NCBI GenBank assembly: GCA_003150225.1
Contig: QAND01000011.1
Span: forward strand, 1 to 64,000
DNA from: Bacillota bacterium
Lineage (GTDB): Bacteria > Bacillota > Clostridia > Christensenellales > QAND01
Length of the DNA: 64,000 nt
Direction of reading: 5' to 3'
Shown: positions 41,781 to 49,714 of the stretch, piece by piece
How positions within the stretch are numbered: the stretch's first letter is position 1
Layout of the letters: the number at the start of each line of letters is the position of its first letter
The notes under the pieces: generated by a model
What the model was told of the DNA's origin: nothing
The model's input: only the letters and a program-made list of their open reading frames with translations
Database searches by the model: none
Made by a program: the position numbers and the translations under genes

Positions 41781-43113
41781 CCCTCAGGGCCCGGTTGGTA
41801 TCATCCAGCTCCTGCTGCTGGGCCTGGAAAAAGGCCTCCCATTCCGCCAGTCCATCCCCCACGATGGCCATGGTGCGGTCGTAGGATTTTTCCGCGTCCC
41901 GTACTCCGTTGGAGCTGTTCCCAAGGCCCAGTTCCCCGCTCCAGTCCTCCGTTCCCTTATCCAGGGGAACGATCTGGTACACCTTTCGCCCATCCTGGGT
42001 GTAAAGATGCACCCAGGTAGGCAGGATCTCCCCGCCGGTGACCCGGACAGATCCGTCGGAATACTTGGTAAAGGTAAAGGTTACAAACATCCCATCCTCG
42101 GTATGTCCCGTCTTGATGTCGTCCATCTGGGCAATCCGCTGATTGGACACCGCGTTGCCCATGGAGTAGACGCACAGGGTGGATTTTCCCGAAACCTCCG
42201 ATTCGATTACCGTCACGGGCTGCACCACATGGGGATGGCACCCCACGATGACGTCGATGCCCAAATCGCTGAGCTTCTGAGCCATGGCCTCCTGGGTTTT
42301 GTTCTGCTGGATGTGATACTCATCCCCCCAGTGGATGTAGGCCACCAGGGCCTCCGCTCCCTCCGCCTTCATGTTGGCGATATCTTCGGCCATATCGTCA
42401 TAGAACTCGTCCAGCCGGTCGTAGGCGAACATGTTGATCAGCTGGCTGCTGTCGGTGGTGCAGGGGATGGCGTTGATGGATTTCCTTCCATCCGCCAGAT
42501 AGGCTCCATGGGTATAGCTCACCATGCCCACCTTGATGCCGTTGATGCTCTGCACCCGGTAGTTCTTATCGGTGGCCTGGGTCCGGGTGCCGGTATAGGG
42601 CAGTCCCTTTTCGGTCAGCACCTGGGTGGTCCGCACCATGCCGTTCTCCCCCGAATCGTTGGCATGGTTGTTGGCAGTGGTCACCAAATCAAAGCCGGCA
42701 GTGAGGATGCTGTCCACCAGGCTGTCGGGCGTCCGGAAGGTGGGATACCCCTGGTACTTGCTCCCTGGCAGGGTCAGTTCCAAATTGATGGTGGCAAAAT
42801 CCACCTGCTTCACATAGGGTGCCAGCACCGAAAAGATGTTGTCAAAGCGGTAGCTCCCGTCCGACTGCTTGGTCGCCGTCAGGATGGGACTATGGATTAG
42901 AATATCCCCGGTGTTGCCCAGGGTAGCAGTGGCAACGGGGCGGATGGTCAAATCCGGGGTAGGGGTAGGTGTCACATCCCCGCCCACCGGCTGGGAGCCC
43001 GGCTCTTGTCCCCCCCTCAAATGCAGGCCGATGGCCACCCCGGCCAGCACCAGGATCATCACCGCAATGACAACCGCAAACCGGCGGCGGTTCCGCCGGG
43101 CAGAATGATTCAT
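41755..43113 (-). CDS. CapA-family surface protein (metallophosphatase-like)
   Basis: The 452-residue protein has an N-terminal membrane anchor (FAVVIAVMILVLAGVAIGL), a short TPTPTPD linker and a CapA domain with the motifs GDILIH, TTANNHANDSG, AYIHWGDEY, CHPHVVQP and YSMGN. CapA is linked to poly-gamma-glutamate capsule synthesis in Bacillus, but no capB/capC is present, so capsule synthesis cannot be assigned. The ATG at 43113, six bases after GGAGGT, is chosen over an ATG two codons upstream. It has its own promoter, divergent from adhE. Confidence 0.85.
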   Translation of the reverse strand: MNHSARRNRRRFAVVIAVMILVLAGVAIGLHLRGGQEPGSQPVGGDVTPTPTPDLTIRPVATATLGNTGDILIHSPILTATKQSDGSYRFDNIFSVLAPYVKQVDFATINLELTLPGSKYQGYPTFRTPDSLVDSILTAGFDLVTTANNHANDSGENGMVRTTQVLTEKGLPYTGTRTQATDKNYRVQSINGIKVGMVSYTHGAYLADGRKSINAIPCTTDSSQLINMFAYDRLDEFYDDMAEDIANMKAEGAEALVAYIHWGDEYHIQQNKTQEAMAQKLSDLGIDVIVGCHPHVVQPVTVIESEVSGKSTLCVYSMGNAVSNQRIAQMDDIKTGHTEDGMFVTFTFTKYSDGSVRVTGGEILPTWVHLYTQDGRKVYQIVPLDKGTEDWSGELGLGNSSNGVRDAEKSYDRTMAIVGDGLAEWEAFFQAQQQELDDTNRALRGESPSPEQ

Positions 43114-43146
43114 ATGCATACCTCCATGGGAGTTGGTCTCTTTAAA

Positions 43147-43175
43147 ATTGTACCGACAAACCATTTGGAACACAA
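43147..43175 (-). promoter_or_regulatory. Probable capA promoter
   Basis: On the minus strand TTGTGT (43175-43170) is followed after 17 bases by TACAAT (43152-43147), 33 bases before the start. Confidence 0.5.
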
Positions 43176-43272
43176 GGAGTTTTCTTCTCTTATTCCATCA
43201 TTCGTCCAAAATTTTCAAGGAAAATACAGAAAATGGTGATAGAGAAATAAGGATATGCAGGAAATGAAAGGA

Positions 43273-43290
43273 TTGATAATTTTTTAACAA
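43273..43290 (+). promoter_or_regulatory. Rex-type operator 1, upstream of the adhE promoter
   Basis: TTGATAA-N4-TTAACAA differs at one base from the clostridial Rex box TTGTTAA-N4-TTAACAA. It ends five bases before the adhE -35. Rex represses fermentation genes when NADH is low; no rex gene is in the window. Confidence 0.85.
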
Positions 43291-43295
43291 TCCTG

Positions 43296-43324
43296 TTGAC
43301 TTTTCAAAATGGCCTTGCTACAAT
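43296..43324 (+). promoter_or_regulatory. adhE promoter
   Basis: TTGACT (43296-43301), 17 bases and TACAAT (43319-43324) form a sigma-A promoter lying exactly between the two Rex-type boxes. The predicted start near 43331 gives a leader of about 107 bases. Confidence 0.85.
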
Positions 43325-43340
43325 GAGCACAGACCGGAGA

Positions 43341-43358
43341 TTGATAATTATTTAACAA
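43341..43358 (+). promoter_or_regulatory. Rex-type operator 2, in the adhE early transcript
   Basis: TTGATAA-N4-TTAACAA again, with the same one-base change as operator 1, centred 68 bp downstream of it and about 10-27 bases after the expected transcription start. Bound Rex would block promoter clearance. Confidence 0.85.
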
Positions 43359-43378
43359 ACTATCCCAATGCCACCAAA

Positions 43379-43406
43379 GGACGGCGGACCCTGCGTCCGC
43401 GAGTCC
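43379..43406 (+). other. Hairpin in the adhE leader
   Basis: GCGGAC pairs with GTCCGC, extended by GGAC with GTCC across small bulges. It lies 32 bases before the chosen start codon, without a U-run. It may stabilise the message or affect initiation. Confidence 0.5.
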
Positions 43407-43437
43407 ATAAAATTTTATGAGAAGGATGGACGCTATC

Positions 43438-46065
43438 ATGGAAAAAAACGTAAAATCCAAAGCCGTTGCACCCAAACTGGTGGAAACCGCTGAGGACCTC
43501 GCCGCCAAGATCGCTGAGGTACGGGAAGCCCAAAGAATTTTCGCCAATTATACCCAGGAGCAGGTGGACAAAATCTTCTTTGCCGCCGCCATGGCCGCCA
43601 ATAAGGCCCGGATTCCCCTGGCCAAGATGGCCGTAGCCGAGACCGGCATGGGCATCGTAGAGGATAAGGTCATCAAAAACCACTACGCCTCCGAATACAT
43701 CTATAACGCCTACCGGGATACCAAAACCTGCGGCGTCATCGAGGAGGACGCCTCCTACGCCTTTAAGAAGGTAGCCGAGCCCGTGGGCCTGGTGGCCGCG
43801 GTCATTCCCACCACCAACCCCACCTCCACCGCCATCTTCAAGACTCTGATCTCCCTGAAGACCCGGAACGGCATCATCATCAGCCCCCATCCCCGGGCCA
43901 AGGGTTGCACCATCGAGGCCAGCCGGATCGTCCTGGAGGCCGCCGTGGCTGCCGGCGCACCCGCTGGCATCATCGGATGGATCGACGTGCCCTCCCTGGA
44001 GCTCACCAACATGCTGATGCAGGAGGCGGACATCATCCTAGCCACCGGTGGTCCCGGCATGGTGAAAGCCGCTTATAGCTCCGGCAAGCCCGCCATCGGC
44101 GTAGGCCCCGGCAACGTGCCCGCCATCATCGATGACAGCGCCGATATCACCATGGCCGTCAACTCCATCATCCATAGCAAAACCTTTGATAACGGCATGA
44201 TCTGCGCCAGCGAGCAGTCCGTGATCATTCTGGAATCCGTCTACAACAAGGTTCGCAAAGAGTTTGCCGACCGGGGATGCCATATCCTCAAAGCCGCCGA
44301 GCTGGATAAGGTCCGTGCCATCATCCTCAACGATGCCGGCGCCGTCAACGCCAAGATCGTAGGCCAGAGCGCCCACACCATCGCGGCGCTTGCCGGGGTG
44401 GAGGTTCCCGAGGACGCCAAGATCCTCATCGGCGAGGTCACCAGCGTGGATGTAGCCGAGCCCTTCGCCCATGAGAAATTGTCCCCCGTGCTGGCCATGT
44501 ACAAGGCCAAGGACTTCGACGACGCTGTGGCCAAGGCCGAGCAGCTAGTTGCGGACGGCGGGTACGGCCACTCCTCCTCCATCTATATCGATGTGGTGAC
44601 TGGCCAGGAGAAGCTGGAGAAGTTCGAGCACGCCATGAAGACCTGCCGGATCCTCATCAATACCCCCAGCAGCCAGGGCGGCATTGGCGACCTGTACAAC
44701 TTCAAACTCAAGCCCTCCCTGACCCTGGGCTGCGGTTCCTGGGGCGGCAACTCGGTATCCGAGAACGTGGGCGTCAAACATCTGATCAACATCAAAACCG
44801 TGGCCGAGAGGAGAGAGAATATGCTTTGGTTCAGAGCCCCCAGTAAGGTTTATTTCAAACGCGGATGCTTGCCGGTGGCCCTCAATGAGCTGAAGAACGT
44901 GATGGGCAAAAAGCGCGCCTTCATCGTAACCGACTCCTTCCTGTTCCAGAACGGCTATACCAAGCCCATCACCGACCGGCTGGATGCCATGGGCATCGTG
45001 CACACCACCTTCTTCGATGTAGCGCCCGATCCCACCCTGGGCTGCGCCAAGGCCGGTGCTGCCGCCATGCAGGACTTCCAGCCCGACTGCATCATCGCCA
45101 TCGGCGGCGGCTCCGCCATGGACGCCGGTAAGATCATGTGGACCATGTATGAGCACCCCGGCGTAGACTTCATGGACCTTGCCATGCGGTTTATGGACAT
45201 CCGGAAGCGGGTCTACACCTTCCCCAAGATGGGTGAAAAGGCCGCCTTTATCGCCATCCCCACCACCGCTGGTACCGGCTCCGAGGTAACCCCCTTCGCC
45301 ATCATCACCGACGAGGCTTCCGGCGTGAAGTACCCCATCGCCGACTACGAGCTGCTGCCCACCATGGCCATCGTGGACGCCGACATGATGATGAATATGC
45401 CCAAGAGCCTGACGGCCGCCTCCGGCATCGACGTTCTGACCCACGCCCTTGAGGCCTATGCCGCCATGCTGGCCACCGATTATACCGACGGCCTGGCCTT
45501 AAAGGCCATGAAGCTGGTCATGAACTACCTGCCCCGGGCCTATGAGAACGGCGCCGAGGATCCCGAAGCCCGTGAGAAGATGGCCGACGCCGCCACCATG
45601 GCCGGCATGGCCTTCGCCAACGCCTTCCTGGGCGTATGCCACTCCATGGCTCATAAGCTGGGCGCCTTCCATCACCTGCCCCACGGCATCGCCAACGCCA
45701 TGCTTTTGACCGAGGTGCTGCGGTACAACGCCGATCCCAAGCCCCGTAAGATGGGCACCTTCCCCCAGTACGAGTATCCCCACACCCTGGAGCGCTACGC
45801 CGAGTGCGCCGACTTCATGGGCATCAAGGGAAAGAACAACGAGGAGAAGCTGGAGAACCTCATCGCCGCCATCGAGGATCTGAAGTCCAAGATCGGCATC
45901 CGCAAATGCATCCGCGACTACGGCGTCAAGGAGGAGGATTTCCTCGCCACGCTGGACGAGATGGTGGAGCAGGCCTTCGACGACCAGTGCACCGGCGCCA
46001 ACCCCCGGTATCCCCTTATGAGCGAGCTCAAGGAGATGTACCTGCGGGCCTACTACGGAAAATAA
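43438..46065 (+). CDS. adhE: Bifunctional acetaldehyde-CoA / alcohol dehydrogenase AdhE
   Basis: Reduces acetyl-CoA to acetaldehyde and then ethanol, re-oxidising two NADH in fermentation. The 875-residue protein has an N-terminal CoA-acylating aldehyde dehydrogenase (1-450; catalytic Cys256 in NGMICASEQS) and a C-terminal iron alcohol dehydrogenase with GGGSAMDAGK near 557 and iron ligands D665, H669, H735 and H749. Three in-frame ATGs (43417, 43426, 43438) compete; the last has AAGGA 11 bases upstream and fits the family start. Two Rex boxes control it. It probably assembles into spirosomes, as AdhE does elsewhere. Confidence 0.97.
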   Translation: MEKNVKSKAVAPKLVETAEDLAAKIAEVREAQRIFANYTQEQVDKIFFAAAMAANKARIPLAKMAVAETGMGIVEDKVIKNHYASEYIYNAYRDTKTCGVIEEDASYAFKKVAEPVGLVAAVIPTTNPTSTAIFKTLISLKTRNGIIISPHPRAKGCTIEASRIVLEAAVAAGAPAGIIGWIDVPSLELTNMLMQEADIILATGGPGMVKAAYSSGKPAIGVGPGNVPAIIDDSADITMAVNSIIHSKTFDNGMICASEQSVIILESVYNKVRKEFADRGCHILKAAELDKVRAIILNDAGAVNAKIVGQSAHTIAALAGVEVPEDAKILIGEVTSVDVAEPFAHEKLSPVLAMYKAKDFDDAVAKAEQLVADGGYGHSSSIYIDVVTGQEKLEKFEHAMKTCRILINTPSSQGGIGDLYNFKLKPSLTLGCGSWGGNSVSENVGVKHLINIKTVAERRENMLWFRAPSKVYFKRGCLPVALNELKNVMGKKRAFIVTDSFLFQNGYTKPITDRLDAMGIVHTTFFDVAPDPTLGCAKAGAAAMQDFQPDCIIAIGGGSAMDAGKIMWTMYEHPGVDFMDLAMRFMDIRKRVYTFPKMGEKAAFIAIPTTAGTGSEVTPFAIITDEASGVKYPIADYELLPTMAIVDADMMMNMPKSLTAASGIDVLTHALEAYAAMLATDYTDGLALKAMKLVMNYLPRAYENGAEDPEAREKMADAATMAGMAFANAFLGVCHSMAHKLGAFHHLPHGIANAMLLTEVLRYNADPKPRKMGTFPQYEYPHTLERYAECADFMGIKGKNNEEKLENLIAAIEDLKSKIGIRKCIRDYGVKEEDFLATLDEMVEQAFDDQCTGANPRYPLMSELKEMYLRAYYGK

Positions 46066-46095
46066 ACCCCAATATCCCGGTGTCCCTACACGGAA

Positions 46096-46130
46096 AAAGG
46101 AAGCCCCCCACCATGGGGCTTCCTTTGTTT
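46096..46130 (+). terminator. Terminator after adhE
   Basis: AAAGGAAGCCCC pairs with GGGGCTTCCTTT around a seven-base loop and is followed by GTTTAT. It starts 31 bases past the adhE stop. Confidence 0.88.
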
Positions 46131-46151
46131 ATACACGCGTGGCCGCCCACC

Positions 46152-46190
46152 ATTAAAAAAACAGCCCCTTTAAGGGGCTGTTTTTTTAAT
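46152..46190 (-). terminator. Terminator overlapping the spoVT stop
   Basis: A near-perfect palindrome (ATTAAAAAAACAGCCCC with its mirror) ends in seven U on the minus strand; the spoVT stop lies in its 5' arm. It may also serve the convergent adhE transcript as a second stop. Confidence 0.9.
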
Positions 46191-46743
46191 GCTCCATCTG
46201 CTTTCCTAGGAAGATGGCGGCGGTACTGGCCACCTTGGCCTCCACCTCCCCAAACTCCTTGTTGCCGTTCCGGTTGAGGATGACCACCGCGCCGATGGCC
46301 TCCCCCTGGGATAGGATCGGACAGATGATCTGGGCCTGATAGGCGCCGCCGTCGCTCTCCATCTCCAGGATGGCCACGGGTTTGTTGCCCGATTCCCGGC
46401 CGGTAATATACACCGTCCGCTGGGCCATCATGTTCTCCACATCCCGGGAGATGCTCCTGTCCATATACTCCTTTTTGCCGCTTCCCGCCGCGGCGATGAC
46501 CATATCGCTGTCGCAGATCAACGCCGTTTGGTCCAGCGTCTTATAGATGGATTCCGCGTACTCCTGTGCGAATTCCCCCATCTCCCCGATGGGAGAATAT
46601 TTTCTCAAAATGACCCCGCCTTCTCGGTCGGTAAAGATCTCCAAGGGGTCCCCTTCTCGGATCCGCATGGTGCGGCGGATTTCCTTGGGGATTACCACCC
46701 TGCCCAGATCGTCGATCCGTCTAACAATGCCGGTTGCTTTCAT
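46186..46743 (-). CDS. spoVT: Stage V sporulation protein T
   Basis: Forespore transcription regulator. The 185-residue protein has the AbrB-type swapped-hairpin DNA-binding domain (KATGIVRRIDDLGRVVIPKE, 1-50) and a C-terminal GAF-like domain (about 55-180). In Bacillus it modulates sigma-G genes. The ATG has GGAGG seven bases upstream. It is monocistronic here, separated from the flippase and mazG by accessory genes, though in Bacillus these are neighbours. Confidence 0.95.
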   Translation of the reverse strand: MKATGIVRRIDDLGRVVIPKEIRRTMRIREGDPLEIFTDREGGVILRKYSPIGEMGEFAQEYAESIYKTLDQTALICDSDMVIAAAGSGKKEYMDRSISRDVENMMAQRTVYITGRESGNKPVAILEMESDGGAYQAQIICPILSQGEAIGAVVILNRNGNKEFGEVEAKVASTAAIFLGKQMEH

Positions 46744-46795
46744 TCCCTTTCCTCCCTAAATGCTACTTGCCCTGTTAGTATTTGAAAGGGTTGGA

Positions 46796-46823
46796 ATTTT
46801 ATGCGCCCACGGCATCCAGTCAA
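46796..46823 (-). promoter_or_regulatory. Probable spoVT promoter
   Basis: On the minus strand TTGACT (46823-46818) and TAAAAT (46801-46796) are 16 bases apart. This looks like sigma-A; I do not see a clear sigma-G element, which would be expected from Bacillus. Confidence 0.5.
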
Positions 46824-46832
46824 AATGGATGC
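46812..46832. repeat. Inverted repeat over the spoVT -35
   Basis: GCATCC and GGATGC are separated by nine bases and cover the -35 element of the spoVT promoter. It could be an operator, for example for SpoVT itself, but the match to any known site was not established. Confidence 0.35.
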
Positions 46833-46851
46833 GCAAAACGTCTGAAAAGGG

Positions 46852-46879
46852 TTGACTTTTTCGCTCCATCACATATAAT
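46852..46879 (+). promoter_or_regulatory. Promoter of the metal-efflux genes
   Basis: TTGACT (46852-46857), 16 bases and a perfect TATAAT (46874-46879) precede the HMA gene by 63 bases. The predicted start falls at the edge of the inverted repeat that follows. Confidence 0.8.
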
Positions 46880-46891
46880 AAACATACAAAC

Positions 46892-46911
46892 AATTAAACA
46901 ATCATTTAATT
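46892..46911 (+). promoter_or_regulatory. Candidate ArsR-family operator
   Basis: AATTAAA and TTTAATT form a perfect repeat with a six-base spacer, at about +6 to +25 of the efflux transcript. AT-rich dyads at or after the start are usual for ArsR/SmtB metal sensors, and such a gene ends the cluster. The link between them is inferred. Confidence 0.6.
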
Positions 46912-46942
46912 ATTTAATCCATTGTTAGGGGGAGCCATTACC

Positions 46943-47161
46943 ATGAAGAAAACCTACCGTCTCAAGGATCTGGACTGCGCCAACTGCGCCGCCAAGATGG
47001 AAAATCGTATCGGCAAAATCAACGGCGTTACCTCCGCCAGCATCAGTTTTATGACCCAGAAGCTAACGCTGGAAGCCCAGGACGACCGGTTTGACGACAT
47101 TCTCTCCGAGGTCAAGAAGGCGGTCAAAAAGGTGGATTCTGCCGTAGAGCTGGTGGGATAA
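46943..47161 (+). CDS. Stand-alone heavy-metal-associated (HMA) domain protein
   Basis: Small ferredoxin-like metal-binding protein of 72 residues with the CxxC site in LKDLDCANCAAKMENRIGK. The DCANCA form is typical of the N-terminal metal-binding domain of CadA/ZntA zinc-cadmium pumps rather than of copper chaperones. It is followed after 59 bases by a P-type ATPase lacking this domain, so it probably supplies metal to the pump in trans. AGGGGG lies upstream of the ATG. Confidence 0.9.
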   Translation: MKKTYRLKDLDCANCAAKMENRIGKINGVTSASISFMTQKLTLEAQDDRFDDILSEVKKAVKKVDSAVELVG

Positions 47162-47220
47162 TCCTTTCCGCGCCGAGGTTGCGTCCGCCGGCCTTTTCCA
47201 GGCAATAAGGAGTCGTTACG

Positions 47221-49077
47221 ATGAGCAAGCGTCAAAAAATCACCCTATTCCGCATTCTGGCCTCGGTGGCCGTCTGCGTCTTCCCCATGGTGTTGCCCTT
47301 GGGGGATCCCCTCCGGCTGGCCGTCTTTTTGGCCGCCTATCTGCTGGTGGGCGGCGATGTCCTTTGGGAGGCGCTGACGGGTATCCTTCACGGCCAGATC
47401 TTCGATGAGAACTTTCTCATGGCCCTGGCAACGGTGGGCGCTTTCCTATTGGGGGATTATCTGGAAGCCATGGCGGTGATGGTGTTCTACCAGGTAGGAG
47501 AGCTGTTCCAATCCTACGCCGTGGGCAAATCCCGCAAATCCATCGCCCAGCTCATGGACATCCGCCCGGACTACGCCGTGCTTCTGCGACAGGGCCAGGA
47601 GCTTCGGGTGGATCCCGAAGAGGTCCAGGTAGGGGATTCCATCATCGTCCGGCCGGGAGAGCGCATCCCACTGGACGGCGTCATCCTCGCCGGCCATAGC
47701 TCCATGGACACCTCGGCCCTGACGGGGGAATCCCTTCCCCGGGACGCGGTTCCCGGCCAGGAGGTCATCAGCGGATGCATCAACCTCACCGGTATCCTCA
47801 CCATAGAGGTCACCAAGGAGTTTGGGGAATCCACCGTGGCCAAGATTTTGGACCTGGTGGAAAACGCCAGCAGCAAGAAAGCCAACGTGGAGAACTTCAT
47901 CACCAAGTTTGCCCGGTACTATACCCCCACCGTGGTCATCGCCGCCGTTCTGCTTGCCCTGTCCCTGCCCCTTTTGATCCCCGGCATGGCCCTGGGAGAA
48001 AGCGTGCGGCGGGCCCTGTCCTTCCTGGTGGTCTCCTGTCCCTGCGCCCTTGTGATCTCCATCCCTCTCAGCTTCTTCGGCGGCATCGGCGGCGCCTCCA
48101 AATGCGGCGTCCTCATCAAGGGCAGCAACTACATGGAGGCCCTTGCCCGAGCGGAAGCGGTGGTCTTCGATAAAACCGGGACTCTTACCAAAGGCTCCTT
48201 TGCCGTCACCGGCGTCTATCCCGCTCCCGGCATAGAACAAAAAACCCTTTTAGAGCTGGCAGCCCATGGGGAGAATTACAGCAACCATCCCATTTCCCGC
48301 TCCATCCTGGCGGCATACGGCAAAGCCGTGGATCAGGACCGCATCGGCAGCGTGGAGGAGGTCCCCGGCAAGGGGCTCATCGCCACGGTGGACGGCCATC
48401 GCCTATACGCCGGCAACGACAAGCTCATGGAACTGGCGGGAGTGGCCTACTCCTCCCCCGATGTTGTTGGCACAGTGGTCCATCTGGCCCATGAAGGCCG
48501 GTATCTAGGCTGCATCGCCATCGCTGATCAGATCAAGGAGGACGCCAAATACGCCGTCTCCGCCCTGCGGGCAGCCGGCGTCCGGAAAACCGTAATGCTG
48601 ACGGGGGACGCCGACGCCATCGGCCGCAAGGTGGCTGGAGACCTGGGGCTGGACGAGGTCTATACTCAACTGCTCCCCGCCGATAAGGTGGAGCGCATGG
48701 AATCCATCCTCAGCTCCGCCTCTGAGAAGGGCACGGTGGTCTTTGTGGGAGACGGCATCAACGATGCCCCGGTGCTGGCCCGGGCCGATGTGGGCATCGC
48801 CATGGGCGGCCTGGGCTCCGACGCTGCCATCGAGGCTGCGGATGTGGTCATTATGACCGACGAGCCCAGCCAGGTAGCCACCGCCATCAAGATCTCCAAA
48901 AAGACCCTTGCCATCGCCTGGCAGAACATTGTCTTCGCCCTGGGGGTCAAGGTCGTGGTGCTGATCCTGTCGGCCATTGGAATGGCCTCCATGTGGGCGG
49001 CGGTCTTCGCGGACGTGGGGGTATCGGTGATCGCCATCCTCAACGCCATCCGGGCACTTTCCGTAAAAAACCTTTAA
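47221..49077 (+). CDS. P1B-type ATPase for Zn/Cd/Pb efflux, lacking its own HMA domain
   Basis: Exports soft divalent metals. The 618-residue protein has the metal-site CPC in SCPCALVISIP, phosphorylation motif DKTGTLT, the SNHP motif, GDGINDAPVLARADVGIAMG and a last membrane segment with the Asp of FADVGVSVIAIL, the pattern of the zinc/cadmium/lead subgroup. It starts with membrane segments and has no N-terminal HMA; the separate upstream gene supplies one. AAGGAG lies eight bases before the ATG. Confidence 0.93.
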   Translation: MSKRQKITLFRILASVAVCVFPMVLPLGDPLRLAVFLAAYLLVGGDVLWEALTGILHGQIFDENFLMALATVGAFLLGDYLEAMAVMVFYQVGELFQSYAVGKSRKSIAQLMDIRPDYAVLLRQGQELRVDPEEVQVGDSIIVRPGERIPLDGVILAGHSSMDTSALTGESLPRDAVPGQEVISGCINLTGILTIEVTKEFGESTVAKILDLVENASSKKANVENFITKFARYYTPTVVIAAVLLALSLPLLIPGMALGESVRRALSFLVVSCPCALVISIPLSFFGGIGGASKCGVLIKGSNYMEALARAEAVVFDKTGTLTKGSFAVTGVYPAPGIEQKTLLELAAHGENYSNHPISRSILAAYGKAVDQDRIGSVEEVPGKGLIATVDGHRLYAGNDKLMELAGVAYSSPDVVGTVVHLAHEGRYLGCIAIADQIKEDAKYAVSALRAAGVRKTVMLTGDADAIGRKVAGDLGLDEVYTQLLPADKVERMESILSSASEKGTVVFVGDGINDAPVLARADVGIAMGGLGSDAAIEAADVVIMTDEPSQVATAIKISKKTLAIAWQNIVFALGVKVVVLILSAIGMASMWAAVFADVGVSVIAILNAIRALSVKNL

Positions 49078-49094
49078 CTCCTCGCAAAAACCAG

Positions 49095-49122
49095 CGGGCT
49101 TCCCCCAGGGGAAGCCCGTTTG
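49095..49122 (+). terminator. Terminator after the efflux ATPase
   Basis: CGGGCTTCCCC pairs perfectly with GGGGAAGCCCG around a two-base loop, followed by TTTG. The -35 of the regulator's promoter begins at its 3' edge. The short U-run suggests partial termination. Confidence 0.7.
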
Positions 49123-49148
49123 ACGTTATGGGACCCAAGGCCTATAAT
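49120..49148 (+). promoter_or_regulatory. Promoter of the ArsR gene
   Basis: TTGACG (49120-49125), 17 bases and a perfect TATAAT (49143-49148), 40 bases before the regulator. No copy of the AATTAAA-N6-TTTAATT dyad is present here, so the regulator may not repress itself by that site. Confidence 0.8.
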
Positions 49149-49187
49149 AATAGAAAAACGCGGCCGTTGCCGGAAAAGGGGAATGAT

Positions 49188-49595
49188 ATGTCAGAAAAGG
49201 AACCAGTCCATATGGAGCCCCTTCCCCACGATCATGGCCAGCACACCCATGAGGTTCTGGAGCAGATGCCCACTCCGGATAGCTTTGCCAAGGTGTCCGA
49301 TACCTTTTCCCTTCTTTCGGACAGCACGCGGCTCCGCATTCTATGGCTTCTATGCCACAGCGAGGAATGCGTCTACAACATCGCCGCCGCCATCGGCATG
49401 AGCGCCCCGGCGGTCTCCCACCACCTGCGGGCCCTGCGGCAGTCCGGTTTGATCGTCAACCGCCGGATCGGCAAGGAGATCCATTACACCCTAGCGGGCA
49501 CCCCCGAGGCGGAGCTGGTGCACCGGATGGTGGACGATATCTTCCAAATCCAATGCCCCCGGCGCCATTGGCACCAGGAAAAGGCGCAATCCTAA
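49188..49595 (+). CDS. ArsR/SmtB-family metal-responsive repressor
   Basis: Winged-helix metal sensor of 135 residues. It has a His-rich N-terminus (HDHGQHTH), the start helix SLLSDSTRLRILWLL, the recognition helix MSAPAVSHHLRALRQSGLI, and a C-terminal helix with acidic and His residues (HRMVDDIFQIQCPRRHWHQ) that could form an alpha-5 type zinc site. The usual CVC of CadC-type alpha-3 sites is ECVYN here. It probably controls the efflux genes before it. Confidence 0.9.
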   Translation: MSEKEPVHMEPLPHDHGQHTHEVLEQMPTPDSFAKVSDTFSLLSDSTRLRILWLLCHSEECVYNIAAAIGMSAPAVSHHLRALRQSGLIVNRRIGKEIHYTLAGTPEAELVHRMVDDIFQIQCPRRHWHQEKAQS

Positions 49596-49674
49596 AAATC
49601 TCCATCCATGGGCTTTTCGAGGCCAAACCGGGCCTAATACGGACAAATGCGGCCTTCTTTGGACGGCTGTGGAT

Positions 49675-49707
49675 AAAAAAAGCGGGGCAAACTGCCCCGC
49701 TTTTTTT
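49675..49707. terminator. Bidirectional terminator between arsR and the PrsA-like gene
   Basis: AAAAAAAGCGGGGCA and TGCCCCGCTTTTTTT form a perfect 15-bp stem with a three-base loop, giving seven U in either direction between two convergent genes. Confidence 0.95.
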
Positions 49708-49714
49708 CATATCT

